A stretch of DNA of 64,000 nucleotides, from positions 3,906,001-3,970,000 of the forward strand of contig PYIU01000007.1 in assembly GCA_003415625.1 (NCBI GenBank). The letters run 5' to 3'. The number at the start of each line of letters is the position of its first letter. Within the stretch, counting starts at the first letter, position 1. The translations under genes and the position numbers were made by a program. A model generated the notes under the pieces. That model made no database searches. It was not told where the DNA came from and worked only from the letters and a program-made list of their open reading frames with translations. Below, one piece after another: positions 35,346-45,568 of the stretch. This DNA is from Aquanectria penicillioides. Lineage: Eukaryota; Ascomycota; Sordariomycetes; Hypocreales; Nectriaceae.

Positions 35346-36111
35346 GACTGCGATTGATATGAACGCTCTTCATGAATTGGAATGGAAATAGCGATGGCCT
35401 TTATCCACTCAAAACCGCCCTTCAGTCACCTATATTGTCGGGGCGCGAATTTGAGAGTGCTGCCTGGCCTGCAGTCATCTCAAGCCACGCTCAACTCTAT
35501 TGGTCCACTGTGTGGTTCTTCTTTCTATGGGACCTGAAGCTTATAAATCGCTTCGTGTTTAGATTATCAAGCTTTGTTTCACGTTAGAATTCTTGAACTA
35601 GCTTGGGGTACCCGATGCAACTCGGCGTGAATGTTCGCCCACTAAGAAGCTGCTGTCGGTCACGCCGACAACTAGTTGATTTCTTTATCATCTGGAATCC
35701 ACTTCTGTTCCTTTGGATCTAGCGTGCTATCTTGGATTGGCTTTTTGAACATACCAATCAGCAGCCCAAGGACCAGTCGGACTGAAGTCATGACCATCCC
35801 TACTTTCAACGCGATGATATTTCTAATTTGGGAGCTTTCACAACTAATTCGTGCCTGATGCTCAACTAATTGGTGAATGATGCATAGTTACTTATCATTG
35901 ATGAGTGATAATAATATGCACTGATAGAGTTGATGCATCTACGGCATATATTTCTGCACTTATTGGAGGGAAATGAACAGGTCAGGTGTGCCCCATTTTC
36001 GTATTAGCGCCCCGATTTTGAAAGACACCCGCTCATAGCGATATAGAGTATAGAATAGTAGCCGCCGTTTTCCTCTGCGAGATCCACTGAGTTTTTCTTC
36101 AACCCTCCGTC
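35346..36111. other. Divergent intergenic region with ORF remnant
   Basis: Between divergent genes at 35345 and 36112. On the minus strand, 35850-35672 reads a membrane-like fragment (GMVMTSVRLVLGLLIGMFKK then KEQKWIPDDKEIN and a stop), about 50 codons, which looks like the tail of a lost transporter gene; the family is not identified. Confidence 0.4.
35654..35670. promoter_or_regulatory. TGTCGG-N5-CCGACA inverted repeat
   Basis: Perfect 6-bp arms with a 5-nt spacer (CGG-N5-CCG), just beyond the stop of the ORF remnant and 309 bp upstream of the barrel-protein ATG. It could be a Zn2Cys6-type site with a spacing different from the N12 motif. Confidence 0.35.
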
Positions 36112-37284
36112 ATGGCTCTCTTCCGACCAACACTGAGACAGGTTCGGCGCATTGGCACCGTAAAATACTTTGCACCTAAAAGAATACCATTAATGTATCA
36201 GATACACCATCCCAACGCAGAAAGAAAACAGGCAGATTTAAACGGCAAAAGTCCTATTATATTTCTTCATGGGTTTCTTGGCTCCAAGAGAGAAAATGGT
36301 CCAATGAGCAGGTATAGTTAATTCTCTGCTTGCAAAAAATTGAAACCATGTGGACTAAGAAAGCCCTCTTTAAGGTGGCTTGCACAAGACTTGTGCCGAG
36401 ATGTCTACGCTTTAGTATGGTAATGCGTCCCTGCGAAGATTGCGCGTGAATTAATACTTGTTAGGACTTGCGTAACCACGGAGAGTCTGGCCATCACCCA
36501 AAGCATAACTTTATGGAAATGGCGTTGGATATCAAAGACTTTATCAACAATCATGGTCTGGAGCGGCCCACGTTAATTGGTCACTCTATGTATGTTGCTC
36601 CACGCAGTATCTTTGGATCCTGAACCTCACACGCTCATTGCCTCTAGGGGTGCCAAGACCGCCCTCACCCTGGCATTGCATTCTCCAAATCTGATACGAG
36701 ACGTGGTTTCAATCGACGGCGGCCCAGTTCACATTCCTCTTGAGTCTGATTTCGCACGATATCTTAAAGGACTAGCCACAATTAGTAATACACAAGTCCG
36801 AACACATCGAGAAGCTGATGAAATCCTCAAAGCATACGAGACGGTACGTTTCGTCATCCTGTTCGAACTAGGATCCGAAGACTTGCGCTTACCTTGGAAA
36901 CAGTCACCAGATGTCCGTTTGTGGTTACTCAGCAATCTCGTGAAAGAGAAAGGTTCTCCTCACTTAAGATTGCGTGTTTCTCCGGAAATTCTTGAGACGG
37001 CACTTGGTCCCTTGGGCGACTTTCCGTACAAAGACGAACCAGTGAAATTTCCGAGGCCAACTCTTTTTCTTAGGGCCCTTCAGAGTCCATTTATACCGAA
37101 TGGCGCTCTTCCTTCAATCTATAAATTCTTTCCTTCAGCCAAAGTCGTTGACATCAACAGTGGCCACTGGATAATCCAGGAGCGACCCTCAGAAGCACGG
37201 CAATGTAAGTAAAATGGGCCACTATTCTACATCCTACGCTAACATTGAACCTTAGTAATTGTGAACTTTTTGCGAGGGAAATAA
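36112..37284 (+). CDS. Alpha/beta hydrolase, ABHD11/Imo32-like
   Basis: Six exons: 36112-36311, 36375-36414, 36465-36589, 36648-36843, 36904-37204, 37256-37284; 891 nt, 296 residues. The basic N-terminus (MALFRPTLRQVRRIGTVKYF) resembles a mitochondrial targeting sequence. Motifs: IIFLHGFLGSK (oxyanion loop), DLRNHGESGHH, nucleophile elbow GHSMGAK assembled across an intron, SIDGGP, and near the end INSGHWIIQERP with the catalytic His. This matches the mitochondrial ABHD11 group of esterases/thioesterases. The fifth intron (36844-36903) is exactly 60 nt with no in-frame stop; it is inferred because joining gives the family-like stretch ILKAYETSPDVRLWLLSNLV. Not obviously part of uronate catabolism. 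Confidence 0.86.
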
Positions 37285-37607
37285 CCATAGCTGCCTGACA
37301 ATTCGGCTGAAGTTACATCTGTAATCATAAAGTATTGAAGAAGATATGACCCATCGATGGCCTCCATAGATTGTTGTCGCCATCTGAAAACTCTCAATCG
37401 TCGAAGGATGCCACATCAGATATCGGGCCGTACACAGATCTCAACTTCAAGACACTGCTGATACCACCTTCATATTACGTAGCTAGTTCATGTCTATCGG
37501 ATCAGGTTATGCCGCCATGCTCACCACCAAGCCTTCTTTATTTATTGTTGAGCTGTAGAGACCATTCTATGCAGATAACAACCTTGGAAAAGGAAAGTGA
37601 ACCCTTT

Positions 37608-39419
37608 TTAAACAAGACCCATATGAAGCAATCTATTTCCGAATTCAACCAAGTAATAGTCCCCATATACTAGCCCGTGATTAGCATATCGTTTCCTCGA
37701 GTACTGATTATTGTTGGCTGTTCCAAACTTGAGGATGCCGTCAAATGTTTGAGCAGTCTCATCCTCAACCTCAATAACATTTGTAGACTCCTTAACTAGA
37801 CGTGCCTTCTCAGGCGCCTGCGCAAAGCCTAAAAGTTCCTGGACAATGTCAACAGCCGCACGGCGATATCGCCCGGCAAGTCTATCTTGGTTCATTGACG
37901 CTAATCCTTGCGACAGCACCAACATACCGTTGGCAGCGATTGCTCCAGCCGATGAGTCGCGCAGGGGACTCTTAGGATCGTCAATGGGCGCGTCAAAGTC
38001 CCACAACGGCACATGGCGGCTGCCCTGCGGAATGCAGTCTGGCGCAGTCCACAACCGATACACGAAGTACTCGGTGAGACCGCAAGCTGCCCTTAGAAAT
38101 AGCTCATCTTTAGTCGCCATGTACGTCTGCGCGTAGCCAAATATTGCCCATGCTTGGCCCCGGGCCCACGTCGAGCTGTCAGCATATCCCTGGTGCGTCA
38201 GGCGAGCCTTGAGCTTCCCAGTTCTAGGGTCGATATTGGCGACATGGCAGGTGGAGTACCATGGACCTGCGTAGCAGTCCTCGGACCATAATATAGGTTG
38301 TTCTTCCCTGAGATGTGACCGGAGCAACACGCGAGCATGTGAGACGGCAATGTCGGCGAGGTCCTGCCCACCCGGGCAGTGTTCGGCAGCGTAGTAAAGC
38401 AGATCTAGGTTGCAGAGACTATCGATGATTACAATCATGTTCTCAGTCTGGTCTCTAATCTCCATGTCCTTCCTCAGCAACAAGTCCCAGCTTCGAATGG
38501 CACCCGCTGCAGGCACATATCTTGTTGCAAGGCTTCGCGCAGCACGGACAATGGAATTCAGACTTTGGGTATTTCCATTAAGCTCCCAATCAAGCTTGAG
38601 GGCAGGCATTACAATAAATCCAATATCATGGGTGTCTGTACGACCTGACATACCATGCAGGGGTCTGGACCAGGTGTCGCATAGGGTTTGAAGTTGCAAA
38701 CGGATGGTCTCCACATTGATGCCATCAAGCTTTGAAGGACCAGATTTATCAACATGAATATGACCAGGAAACCGGATGGCTCGCTCTAGAAGCAAATAAA
38801 GAGTGCCAGGGAAAAAGCCGCAAGTCCAAAACTCGGCCTCTCGCAGAGTATATTTCCCGGCTTCATGCCCGTCCTGCGGGACGTATTCCGGGAAGTAGGC
38901 TGGGAAGCGCTGCTCTCCAATCAAAGACTTGATCGCTGTCCGGAAGACCTTGGCCAGGATGTTCTCAGCGTAGAGACCTGCAAGCGTTTCGCTGATATTC
39001 TTACTGTTAAACACAGTCGAGATGTCCTGACCCAAGCTGTCTGGGTCTGTGCAGGGGCTGACCAAGGAATTACCAGCCAGAGAACCTTCATCTGAACAAG
39101 TGGATTGTGTTTGGGGCGAGTCACTTGATTGATACCGCTGTGGCTCCGCTTGATGATCTGGAAGACTTTTTTCTCTTGTCAGGTCTCTCGGAGAAACTTG
39201 GAGCTGGAGAGGTTTTGGAAAATGGAGATCCGGTCTTTCCGGACCTTCCAGTTCTTGATGCGCTGCGTTCTTGTTAAATGCTACTTGCTGCATGGGAGAC
39301 TTCGGGGACGCAGCCTCCTCCTGTGACAGCAAGACCTTCAGAAGATTTGAACTTGGATGATGCGTAATCATTTCGGGCGAGACGGTCTCGGATACTAAAT
39401 TATTTTCCATTCCGGACAT
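37608..39419 (-). CDS. GH88 unsaturated glucuronyl hydrolase, second copy
   Basis: Intronless, 603 residues from ATG 39419 (the open frame reaches a TTG at 39458; ATG 39410 is an alternative). A 150-residue polar N-terminal extension without a recognised domain precedes the GH88 barrel. Catalytic-region motifs match the gene at 8136: RTDTHDIGFIVMPAL and IVIIDSLCNLDLLYYA carry the two Asp; also EAEFWTCGFFPGTLYLLLER, SSTWARGQAWAIFGYAQTY, DSSAGAIAANGMLVLSQG and NHGLVYGDYYLVEFGNRLL. The copy at 8136 has one intron after the corresponding TAxxHLVEN region, whereas this one has none, so the split is old or the intron was lost. Divergent from the Dal5-family transporter. Confidence 0.9.
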   Translation of the reverse strand: MSGMENNLVSETVSPEMITHHPSSNLLKVLLSQEEAASPKSPMQQVAFNKNAAHQELEGPERPDLHFPKPLQLQVSPRDLTREKSLPDHQAEPQRYQSSDSPQTQSTCSDEGSLAGNSLVSPCTDPDSLGQDISTVFNSKNISETLAGLYAENILAKVFRTAIKSLIGEQRFPAYFPEYVPQDGHEAGKYTLREAEFWTCGFFPGTLYLLLERAIRFPGHIHVDKSGPSKLDGINVETIRLQLQTLCDTWSRPLHGMSGRTDTHDIGFIVMPALKLDWELNGNTQSLNSIVRAARSLATRYVPAAGAIRSWDLLLRKDMEIRDQTENMIVIIDSLCNLDLLYYAAEHCPGGQDLADIAVSHARVLLRSHLREEQPILWSEDCYAGPWYSTCHVANIDPRTGKLKARLTHQGYADSSTWARGQAWAIFGYAQTYMATKDELFLRAACGLTEYFVYRLWTAPDCIPQGSRHVPLWDFDAPIDDPKSPLRDSSAGAIAANGMLVLSQGLASMNQDRLAGRYRRAAVDIVQELLGFAQAPEKARLVKESTNVIEVEDETAQTFDGILKFGTANNNQYSRKRYANHGLVYGDYYLVEFGNRLLHMGLV

Positions 39420-39861
39420 CTCGCAGTGCTCAACTGCATCTATTAGCTCTGAATTCAAAGTGAAGCTGGAGCTACTGCGTGGAGATGCTGTACTAAGTCA
39501 GTACTGGTGGAAGTGAGGTTTGGAGTGTTGCAGTTGGCGCAGCAAAAACATCAAGTTCAGAGCGGTTGAGAATTTCCTCTACTTAATAGAGACTACACTG
39601 TCAATCTTATTCTATAGAGGTCATCCGATTTACTCGCGCATTCCTCTGGCGCTCCAATACGATCCATTCGTACTGATTGGGCCATTTATTTTGGATGGCT
39701 CTTCTCGCTTCCCAGCAACAGGCGTTCTCAACAGAGCAGAGAGCAACGATCCTCCGATTGCCATGAAGATTGCTCCGAGTGATTACCAGCCCTGGGGTGT
39801 TTTCATGGACAGAGAGCAACATGACCATCCGCTTTGGGCAGCACATTTTAGATTGTGGCGC

Positions 39862-39881
39862 TCGGAGTCGATCTCCTCCGG
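39862..39881. promoter_or_regulatory. CGG-N12-CCG inverted motif
   Basis: CTCGGA at 39861-39866 and TCCGGG at 39877-39882 are separated by 10 nt, with CGG at 39863-39865 and CCG at 39878-39880 (N12). The half-site CTCGGA equals that of the motif at 2461 and the spacing is identical. Confidence 0.45.
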
Positions 39882-39992
39882 GCCCGACGCCATTCCTCCG
39901 CGATGATTGTTCCGAGCCACCGCCGTTTGCTGATTTAGACGAACATGGCCCAATATTGCTGAGATTGAGCACCAAGCCCTAGACACTAGTTT

Positions 39993-40007
39993 GCGGGGAA
40001 TGCGGGG
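39993..40007 (+). promoter_or_regulatory. Tandem CreA-like boxes
   Basis: GCGGGG at 39993-39998 and again at 40002-40007, both matching the SYGGRG consensus of the carbon catabolite repressor CreA/CRE1. Paired close sites are the usual functional form. Would fit glucose repression of the transporter and GH88 gene. Confidence 0.4.
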
Positions 40008-40266
40008 TCCGGGGGATATTCGTACATGGCGCTACTATTGCCCCATAACCCCGGACACTGCATGATGGGCGGCGATGATGAACGCGTTCAAATCGGCTTT
40101 GAAAAGGCTTCATTAGAAGGCCATTCCGTCCTTGTCTTCTTCTTCAATCGCCCAGGCTTCTATCAGGCATCTGCACCAACAAGGCCTAGCCTTCTCACAG
40201 TTTCTGACACTTTCTCGTGCAAGAAGAAATTACGTCCTGGCTCGCGACTGGTGGACTGTTTTTGAA

Positions 40267-42236
40267 ATGGCGACTCACCGGCAGAACAAGAACGATGATA
40301 TGGCCATCCAGTCTGCCCCAGAGCAGCATTCCATGGATAACACATTTGGCAGCCCTCGACAGGTCATCGCCAATGGCGTTGTGGTAAGCTCCGCCACCAA
40401 GCCGCCGAAGAGAGATCTCAAGCTGGCCTGGCTCTACATCTTCGACTGGTATCCCAGCCACTACAGCAAGGAAGAGATAGCTCTTGTGAAGAAGCAAGAT
40501 CGTATCATTCTCCCTCTCATGTATGTCATTTTAGGCTAGTCTTCTTTGATACGATACTAACTACCGAAACAGCTGTTTGCTCTGTAAGGCTCCTGAGCGA
40601 TGGGGTCCAAGACCCGGCGCACAAATGCCTGGTACGGTACATCTACTTACAAGTCATAGTCTTCATCAAGTGGCTCGACCAGTCTAACATTACCAATGCG
40701 TATAATTCTGGAATGAAAGAGGATCTCAACATCAAGGGCGTTCAGTACAATTTGTTCAGCACCTTCTACAACATTGGTTATCTCATCCTGGAAATTCCTT
40801 CCATGATGATCATCTCCCGTCCTAAGTTGTCGCGATGGTATCTACCAATCTGCGAGACTCTTTGGAGCATCATTACCTTTGTACAGTGCCGGAACAATAG
40901 CGTCGAGATGATTTGGGGCTTGAGATTCCTCATGGGCCTCTTTGAAACGCCCGCTGCCACAGGATCGCTCTACATTCTCGCATCCTGGTACCGATCTGAC
41001 GAAGTGTTTAAGCGTGCGGGTGTTTGGTATGTCTCAAGCAACATTGGCGCAGCATTTGGTGGCTATATGCAGGCGGCAGCTTATGCAGGCCTTGACGGAA
41101 AGCTCGGTATGGCTGGTTGGTATGTCTGTTCCTCCAGGGTTGTCGAGACTCAATCTAACTTGCATCATTCAGGCGCTGGGTCTTTATTGTAGACGGAATC
41201 ATTAGTCTTCCAATTGCTATTGCGGGATTCTTTCTCTTCCCCGGCTTGCCGACCAGCCCACGTATTTGGTGGCTGAAGGAGGAGGAGCAGAAACTTGCCA
41301 TAGCACGCATGCAAAACGATGGTGTCAGAAAGAGTTCAAAGATTGGCAAGCGCATGCTCAAGAGAGTCTTTACCCATTGGCACTTTTACTTCGCCGTGGC
41401 TACCTATGTTAGGTTAGTTCTAGTCCCGTCCGCATAAACATACAGTTGCTAATTCGTCTTGACGTTAGTTACCAATGCACTACTTGGGTCGGTGGTCAGA
41501 TGGGTATCTGGGTCAAGTCTACAGGCCAGTACTCAGTCGAGTTAATCAACATTCTACCTACGGGTACCCAGCTGATGGCAATTGTCTGTGGTATTCTTAT
41601 TCCCCAGTTTGTAATGTGAGTTGAGCATCTATCCCTGTGTCAGACTTCATACCAGGGCTCGCTGACTCTGACTCTTGAAGGGTGTATCCGATTTGGATGC
41701 CAGTTCTTTTTTCCGGAACCATCCTCATCTTCGCCAATATCTGCCTCCGAATCTGGTACATCCCGGTTGGCATGAAATTCGCTGTTTGGTTCCTGCTCGG
41801 ATTCAATTCTTGTGTTACACCCATGCTCTTTCCGTTCGTCCATCTCATCATGAAAGACGACAACGAAGCTAAGAGCTTTACGACCGGTGCCATGGTGAGC
41901 CTCTCTCCACCTAAGCTCTCTTCAATAATTACCCTAGCTAACTACTTGCGTGTCTAATAGATGACTATCGGATGGGCCTTCTTCACGTGGTACAACGTTG
42001 TTGTTTTCCCCGTCACAGAAGGTCCTCAGTGGACAAGAGGTTTCACTGCAAGTGTCTGCCTGTGTGTCGTTTGGGTTTCTTTGTTCATCACTGGCTATGT
42101 GCTATGGCAGCGTGATATCAAGAGAGGGCTGTACAAGCATGCCATCGAAGAGGAGGAGAATGAGGAGATTCTGAACGAGAAGGTCGAGCAGGCACAAGCC
42201 GAGTCTTCTCACCTTGAGGAGAAGGAAAAGCGTTGA
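40267..42236 (+). CDS. MFS transporter, Dal5-like (anion:cation symporter family)
   Basis: Seven exons: 40267-40520, 40573-40583, 40654-41119, 41173-41412, 41469-41615, 41681-41894, 41961-42236; 1608 nt, 535 residues. Exon 2 is an 11-nt micro-exon, needed to build the first helix [23 protein letters not shown] (two pieces here: [24 protein letters not shown]). Family motifs: [90 protein letters not shown]. About twelve helices with a long polar tail ending EEKEKR. The ACS family carries organic anions such as allantoate, nicotinate, pantothenate and uronate-like acids; beside GH88, uptake of uronic acids or their oligomers is an inference. Confidence 0.92.
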
Positions 42237-42978
42237 GTTCGGACCAGAGTCTGGGCAAGTCTTCGCGAAACAGCCGCAACAAGATGATTTTCATTTACGA
42301 CAGTGATAACTTTGAACTCGCTTAATTTTATTTATCATCTATCACCCTCCAAATCTTGAACATTGAAAGTAATGGGCACGTCTTAAATACTGATTGGGAG
42401 CTGTTATTTGTGGAGGGAGACTGGTCTTCAATCGCAATCGTGCGAGAGACTCGCTCCGTCGGGCACGGCAGCATTGTTCTTGAGAGACTTGCAGCTATCG
42501 TGACTCTTCGGGCTCACGATTGGTGACCTGATTGCAGAATCCATTTTAAGGGCTCGCAGACAGTTGAGAGGGGTGATTTTCGGGGGATGCAACTGCTTCG
42601 GAACGTGGTTTCACAGGACACTGCAGCTGTCAATCTCGGGGCTTGATGGAACGTGAGGCACTCACTGCGTGGGGGTCGGCAGAATCCTTAACGCGGTTAT
42701 TGGGCATTCGGCTCTATGATTCTTGAGGCACTGCCGTCGATTGTGATGCTGAGGCCTGCTGTTGAGTGTGATTCTTGTGGCACCGCGCCGTGCGAAGCAT
42801 GATTCTTGAGGCACCGCTGTCGGTATGGCTTGGTACCCTAGACGAAATCGTGAGGCACCACTAGATGTGATTTAAGCACCCTTTTCGACCTCTTCGCGCC
42901 TGTGGATCTGGACATCCCTCCCTCTCCTTCAGAGCCAGTCGGGTGTACACTGGAGTCCATGGGAATGGTCCCGAGTAA
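42237..42978. other. Intergenic with degenerate short repeats
   Basis: Downstream of the transporter. Contains the TGATTCTTG/TGAGGCAC repeats listed separately; no gene seen. Confidence 0.5.
42654..42858. repeat. Degenerate direct repeats of a TGATTCTTGAGGCACC unit
   Basis: TGATTCTTG(A/T)GGCAC(T/C)G occurs at about 42717, 42769 and 42800, with partial TGAGGCAC copies at 42654 and 42850. The spacing is irregular (about 30-55 bp). It precedes (on the minus strand follows) the decayed DUF3716-like region. Confidence 0.5.
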
Positions 42979-43544
42979 CTAGTTCCTTGAGTCCTCGAAC
43001 ATGACTTCGTAGAAGATAGGGTACCAGTCTAGCGCTGCGAGAGGGGGCAGGTTGCCGCGTTGGTTAACGGGGATGGTGGCCTGTTGAGCGGCGTCGTCCC
43101 GGAAGCGGCCGCATCTGGCCGAGTTGTGCTCGCTCGAGTTGCAGCACGCACAGCCGTGGACGAAGCCGTCTTCCTTTGCTTTCCAGCGGGTAATCACGTC
43201 GTGTCCTCCACTCCGCAGTTGCCGCACTTAGAGCGTCGTGGACGAGCTGGCGGATCCGCACGGCTCTCGTCGCCCTGGAGGCGCAGGTCGTTTACGGGCG
43301 GCTGCTGTTGTGCGGGCTGCTCGGAGTCCACCATGACGACGTCCTCCTCCGGGGGGTTGGATCGAGACGCCGATGCGTTGGTTCTGGCAGCAGGTTGATG
43401 TGCCGGCGGGTTAGGCCTGGCTCGAGTGGTTGTCTGCTCCTCGTGTTGGTCGTTGCCGACCGGCTGAGGGCGGGCAGCTGGAGGAGCTTCCGTGACTGTT
43501 GCAGTCCGAGAGTACAGACGAACTCCCACCTGGCCCTGGCCCAA
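42979..43544 (-). pseudogene. DUF3716-like cysteine protein, frameshifted
   Basis: From the right, a Pro/Ala/Gln-rich segment (ARPNPPAHQPAARTN, EDVVMVDSEQPAQQQPPVND) leads to RRSKCGNCGVED, where the frame changes near 43197, then VITRWKAKEDGFVHGCACCN and SSEHNSARCGRFRDDAAQQ. The CxxC...GCxCC...RCxF pattern resembles fungal DUF3716, a short zinc-ribbon-like module of unknown role found in lineage-specific proteins. The frame change and an upstream TAA indicate decay. GC-rich, unlike the AT-rich island nearby. Confidence 0.5.
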
Positions 43545-43560
43545 GCCGCCCCTGGATTAT

Positions 43561-44762
43561 TCCACCGATGGAGATTCACCAGTCTTCGACCCGATCCAAG
43601 CGGAGATTGAAAAGGGTGTTAAGTATAAGAAGCCCGATAGTCCCGAGGACATCGAGGCTTCGTACTCGCCAGCTCGCCCAGCGGCCAAAGCGACCGAGAT
43701 GAAAGCGCAAACTTCCTCGTCTGGTCAGAAACAAGGCCCAGCCGACAACCCAAGCTTTGTCGAAAGATGAGGCAATTAACCTTGCAAAAGTAGGCCTCTC
43801 TAGATGACGAGGACAATAACCTCGCAGCGATAATTCCCGGCCCGCGACGAGCCGTACCTCCTTCAGACCCATGATTTGACCAACATCCTCGACGCCCTCA
43901 GGGACGTGTCCACGAGGGGCGTCGCGGATCTGGTCCATCCTAGGATCGCTTTCGAGACGTACAAAACTAAAGACGCTGGCCGGGACTTTCCACCAGACAA
44001 GGAATTCAAGAGCGTGCACACCAACTGCATGCTCAACCACAGGCGAAGGGCCAAGAGGCACCGTCTGGTATCCGATTTCGAAGACATTGCCAGTCACAAG
44101 CAGACGAATTTGAGATTGACACCAACCGCGTCTCACCAAAGACGGTGAACATGGATGCTGACAGACGAACAGCATCAGAGGCGATTCGAGCGGCAACCGG
44201 ACGAACAATGCACCCGACGGGGAGCAAGACCAGCCAAACGATGACTCTTGGATCTGCAATGGATCAAAGTATTGGGCGGGTCGTCGCGTCACCACAGAGG
44301 GCCAATGCGGTACAAATGATCCAGACCAACTTTCAAATGACAACTGTTCCGTGCTGGGTCAAGCCAATACTGGCAAGCAAGCTCTGGCGGCTTCATCGAA
44401 GGTTGCACGTGTTGCAACTCAAGCTAACAATTCCAATTTCCCGCCTGTTCCGTGCTAAAGGCAGCCCAAGTGACTTCATTTGGGTGCGGGTGTTGCAATT
44501 CGAGCTAGCAAGTCCTGTTTCCTACCGCACTTTCTGTGTTCATGATTCCCATGATTCAATGTTGCCGATTCTGGGAGACGCTCTCGAACTGGCCAGTCAT
44601 ATTCGAGCTGATTCATCGAGAACCCGGCGCGACGAAATGCTAAAGGCGCTTGTAGCATCCATGGAGAAGCTCAGGATTGGAACGTATAGGATTCGTGCAA
44701 ACGGCGTGACTACGAGAAGGGTGGACCTGCGATATGACATTGACTGCGGGACTGGTCCGTGA
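43561..44762 (+). pseudogene. Decayed low-complexity protein gene
   Basis: Plus-strand protein-like blocks in shifting frames: FDPIQAEIEKGVKYKKPDSP, EDIEASYSPARPAAKATEMK, LSKDEAINLAKVGLS, LDDEDNNLAAIIPGPRRAVP, LTNILDALRDVSTRGVADLV, FPPDKEFKSVHTNCMLNHRR, and after 44145 a block containing LPILGDALELASHIRADSS. Stops and frame changes separate them. No family recognised. The blocks are GC-rich and of one strand and order, so one former gene is likely. Confidence 0.35.
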
Positions 44763-44764
44763 CC

Positions 44765-45400
44765 ATGTGCCAATTGAACTCAAATTAAGAAGACACATCA
44801 ATAAATTCATAAAAATGGGAAATGTTCAAGACACGTAAATTATAAAGTAATATAAATTATCAATAGTATTATGTTATTCTTACATCTTAGGACAGAAGGA
44901 ATAAACGTAAAGGTCTGTCATGTGACTAGATTGGACTCCTTAAACGGCATACCCTACACAATAGGAATCCCACCGAGGACTTGAATCACGGTCTGTAATG
45001 CTAATGATTGAGATATTGGGCCTTTTTTAAATTATTTCCTTATTTTTTACTTAAACATTTACTTTTATTTTTATTGTTATCTTGTTTGGTTCTTATTGAA
45101 ACATTTATTTAAGTTGGTAGCAGAACCTATGCCTAAATGGGAATCGTTTTAGTTTCACTAAATTGCATAAGGAATTAAAATTTGGTGCAACTAAGTTTAT
45201 TTAACTATGGATTCACTCGGAATGTCTAATTAGGTGCACTTGCTATAATGTATTAACGCTATTGGCTTGGCTATGGTATGCCGTTAAGTGCTCTATAGGG
45301 GCGTATAGTGAATCATACCTGATATGACACTTGATTCGGCCTTTATTAGGTTGTGACTGTCGATTCCAATCTTAGCGATGGAGACAGGCAGTCCCCTTTT
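44765..45400. other. AT-rich island
   Basis: About 0.63 kb of strongly AT-rich sequence with T and A runs and no open frame, bounded abruptly by GC-rich decayed coding DNA on both sides. A tRNA-like fragment (GATTCAAGTCC on the minus strand near 44985) is present but does not fold into a tRNA. It may be an inserted or mutation-eroded repeat. Confidence 0.5.
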
Positions 45401-45568
45401 GTAGTAGATGAAGTGCAATAGCGTGTCCATTGGGTTGGAAGTGGCCGGCGTTTCTACTATCTATCGCTCTTTAAGGAGGAGGGCGAGTTGCCAGACGGCC
45501 AGGCGCACCGCAAAGGTTGGGCTGGGCTCTTGGGCAGTGTGCAGGACCTCGCTAATAAGGCTTAGCTG

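Larger units (their letters stand above)
39420..40266. promoter_or_regulatory. Divergent promoter, GH88 / MFS transporter
   Basis: 0.85 kb between divergent starts, holding one CGG-N12-CCG motif (39862-39881) and two tandem CreA-like GCGGGG boxes (39993-40007), both listed separately. Open frames on both strands here look like chance. Confidence 0.55.

Noticed and set aside
37371..37673. 100-codon plus-strand frame at the 3' ends of the hydrolase and GH88 genes
   Set aside because: Overlaps the end of the GH88 gene on the other strand and lacks any motif.
43576..44343. 255-codon minus-strand open frame
   Set aside because: It is the complement of plus-strand protein-like blocks in GC-rich DNA, with odd composition and no motif; treated as a shadow frame.
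44930..45030. tRNA-like sequence on the minus strand (GATTCAAGTCC, GGCCCAA start)
   Set aside because: A T-loop-like segment is present but no matching acceptor, D or anticodon stems could be drawn; not a tRNA gene, at most a SINE or tRNA fragment.
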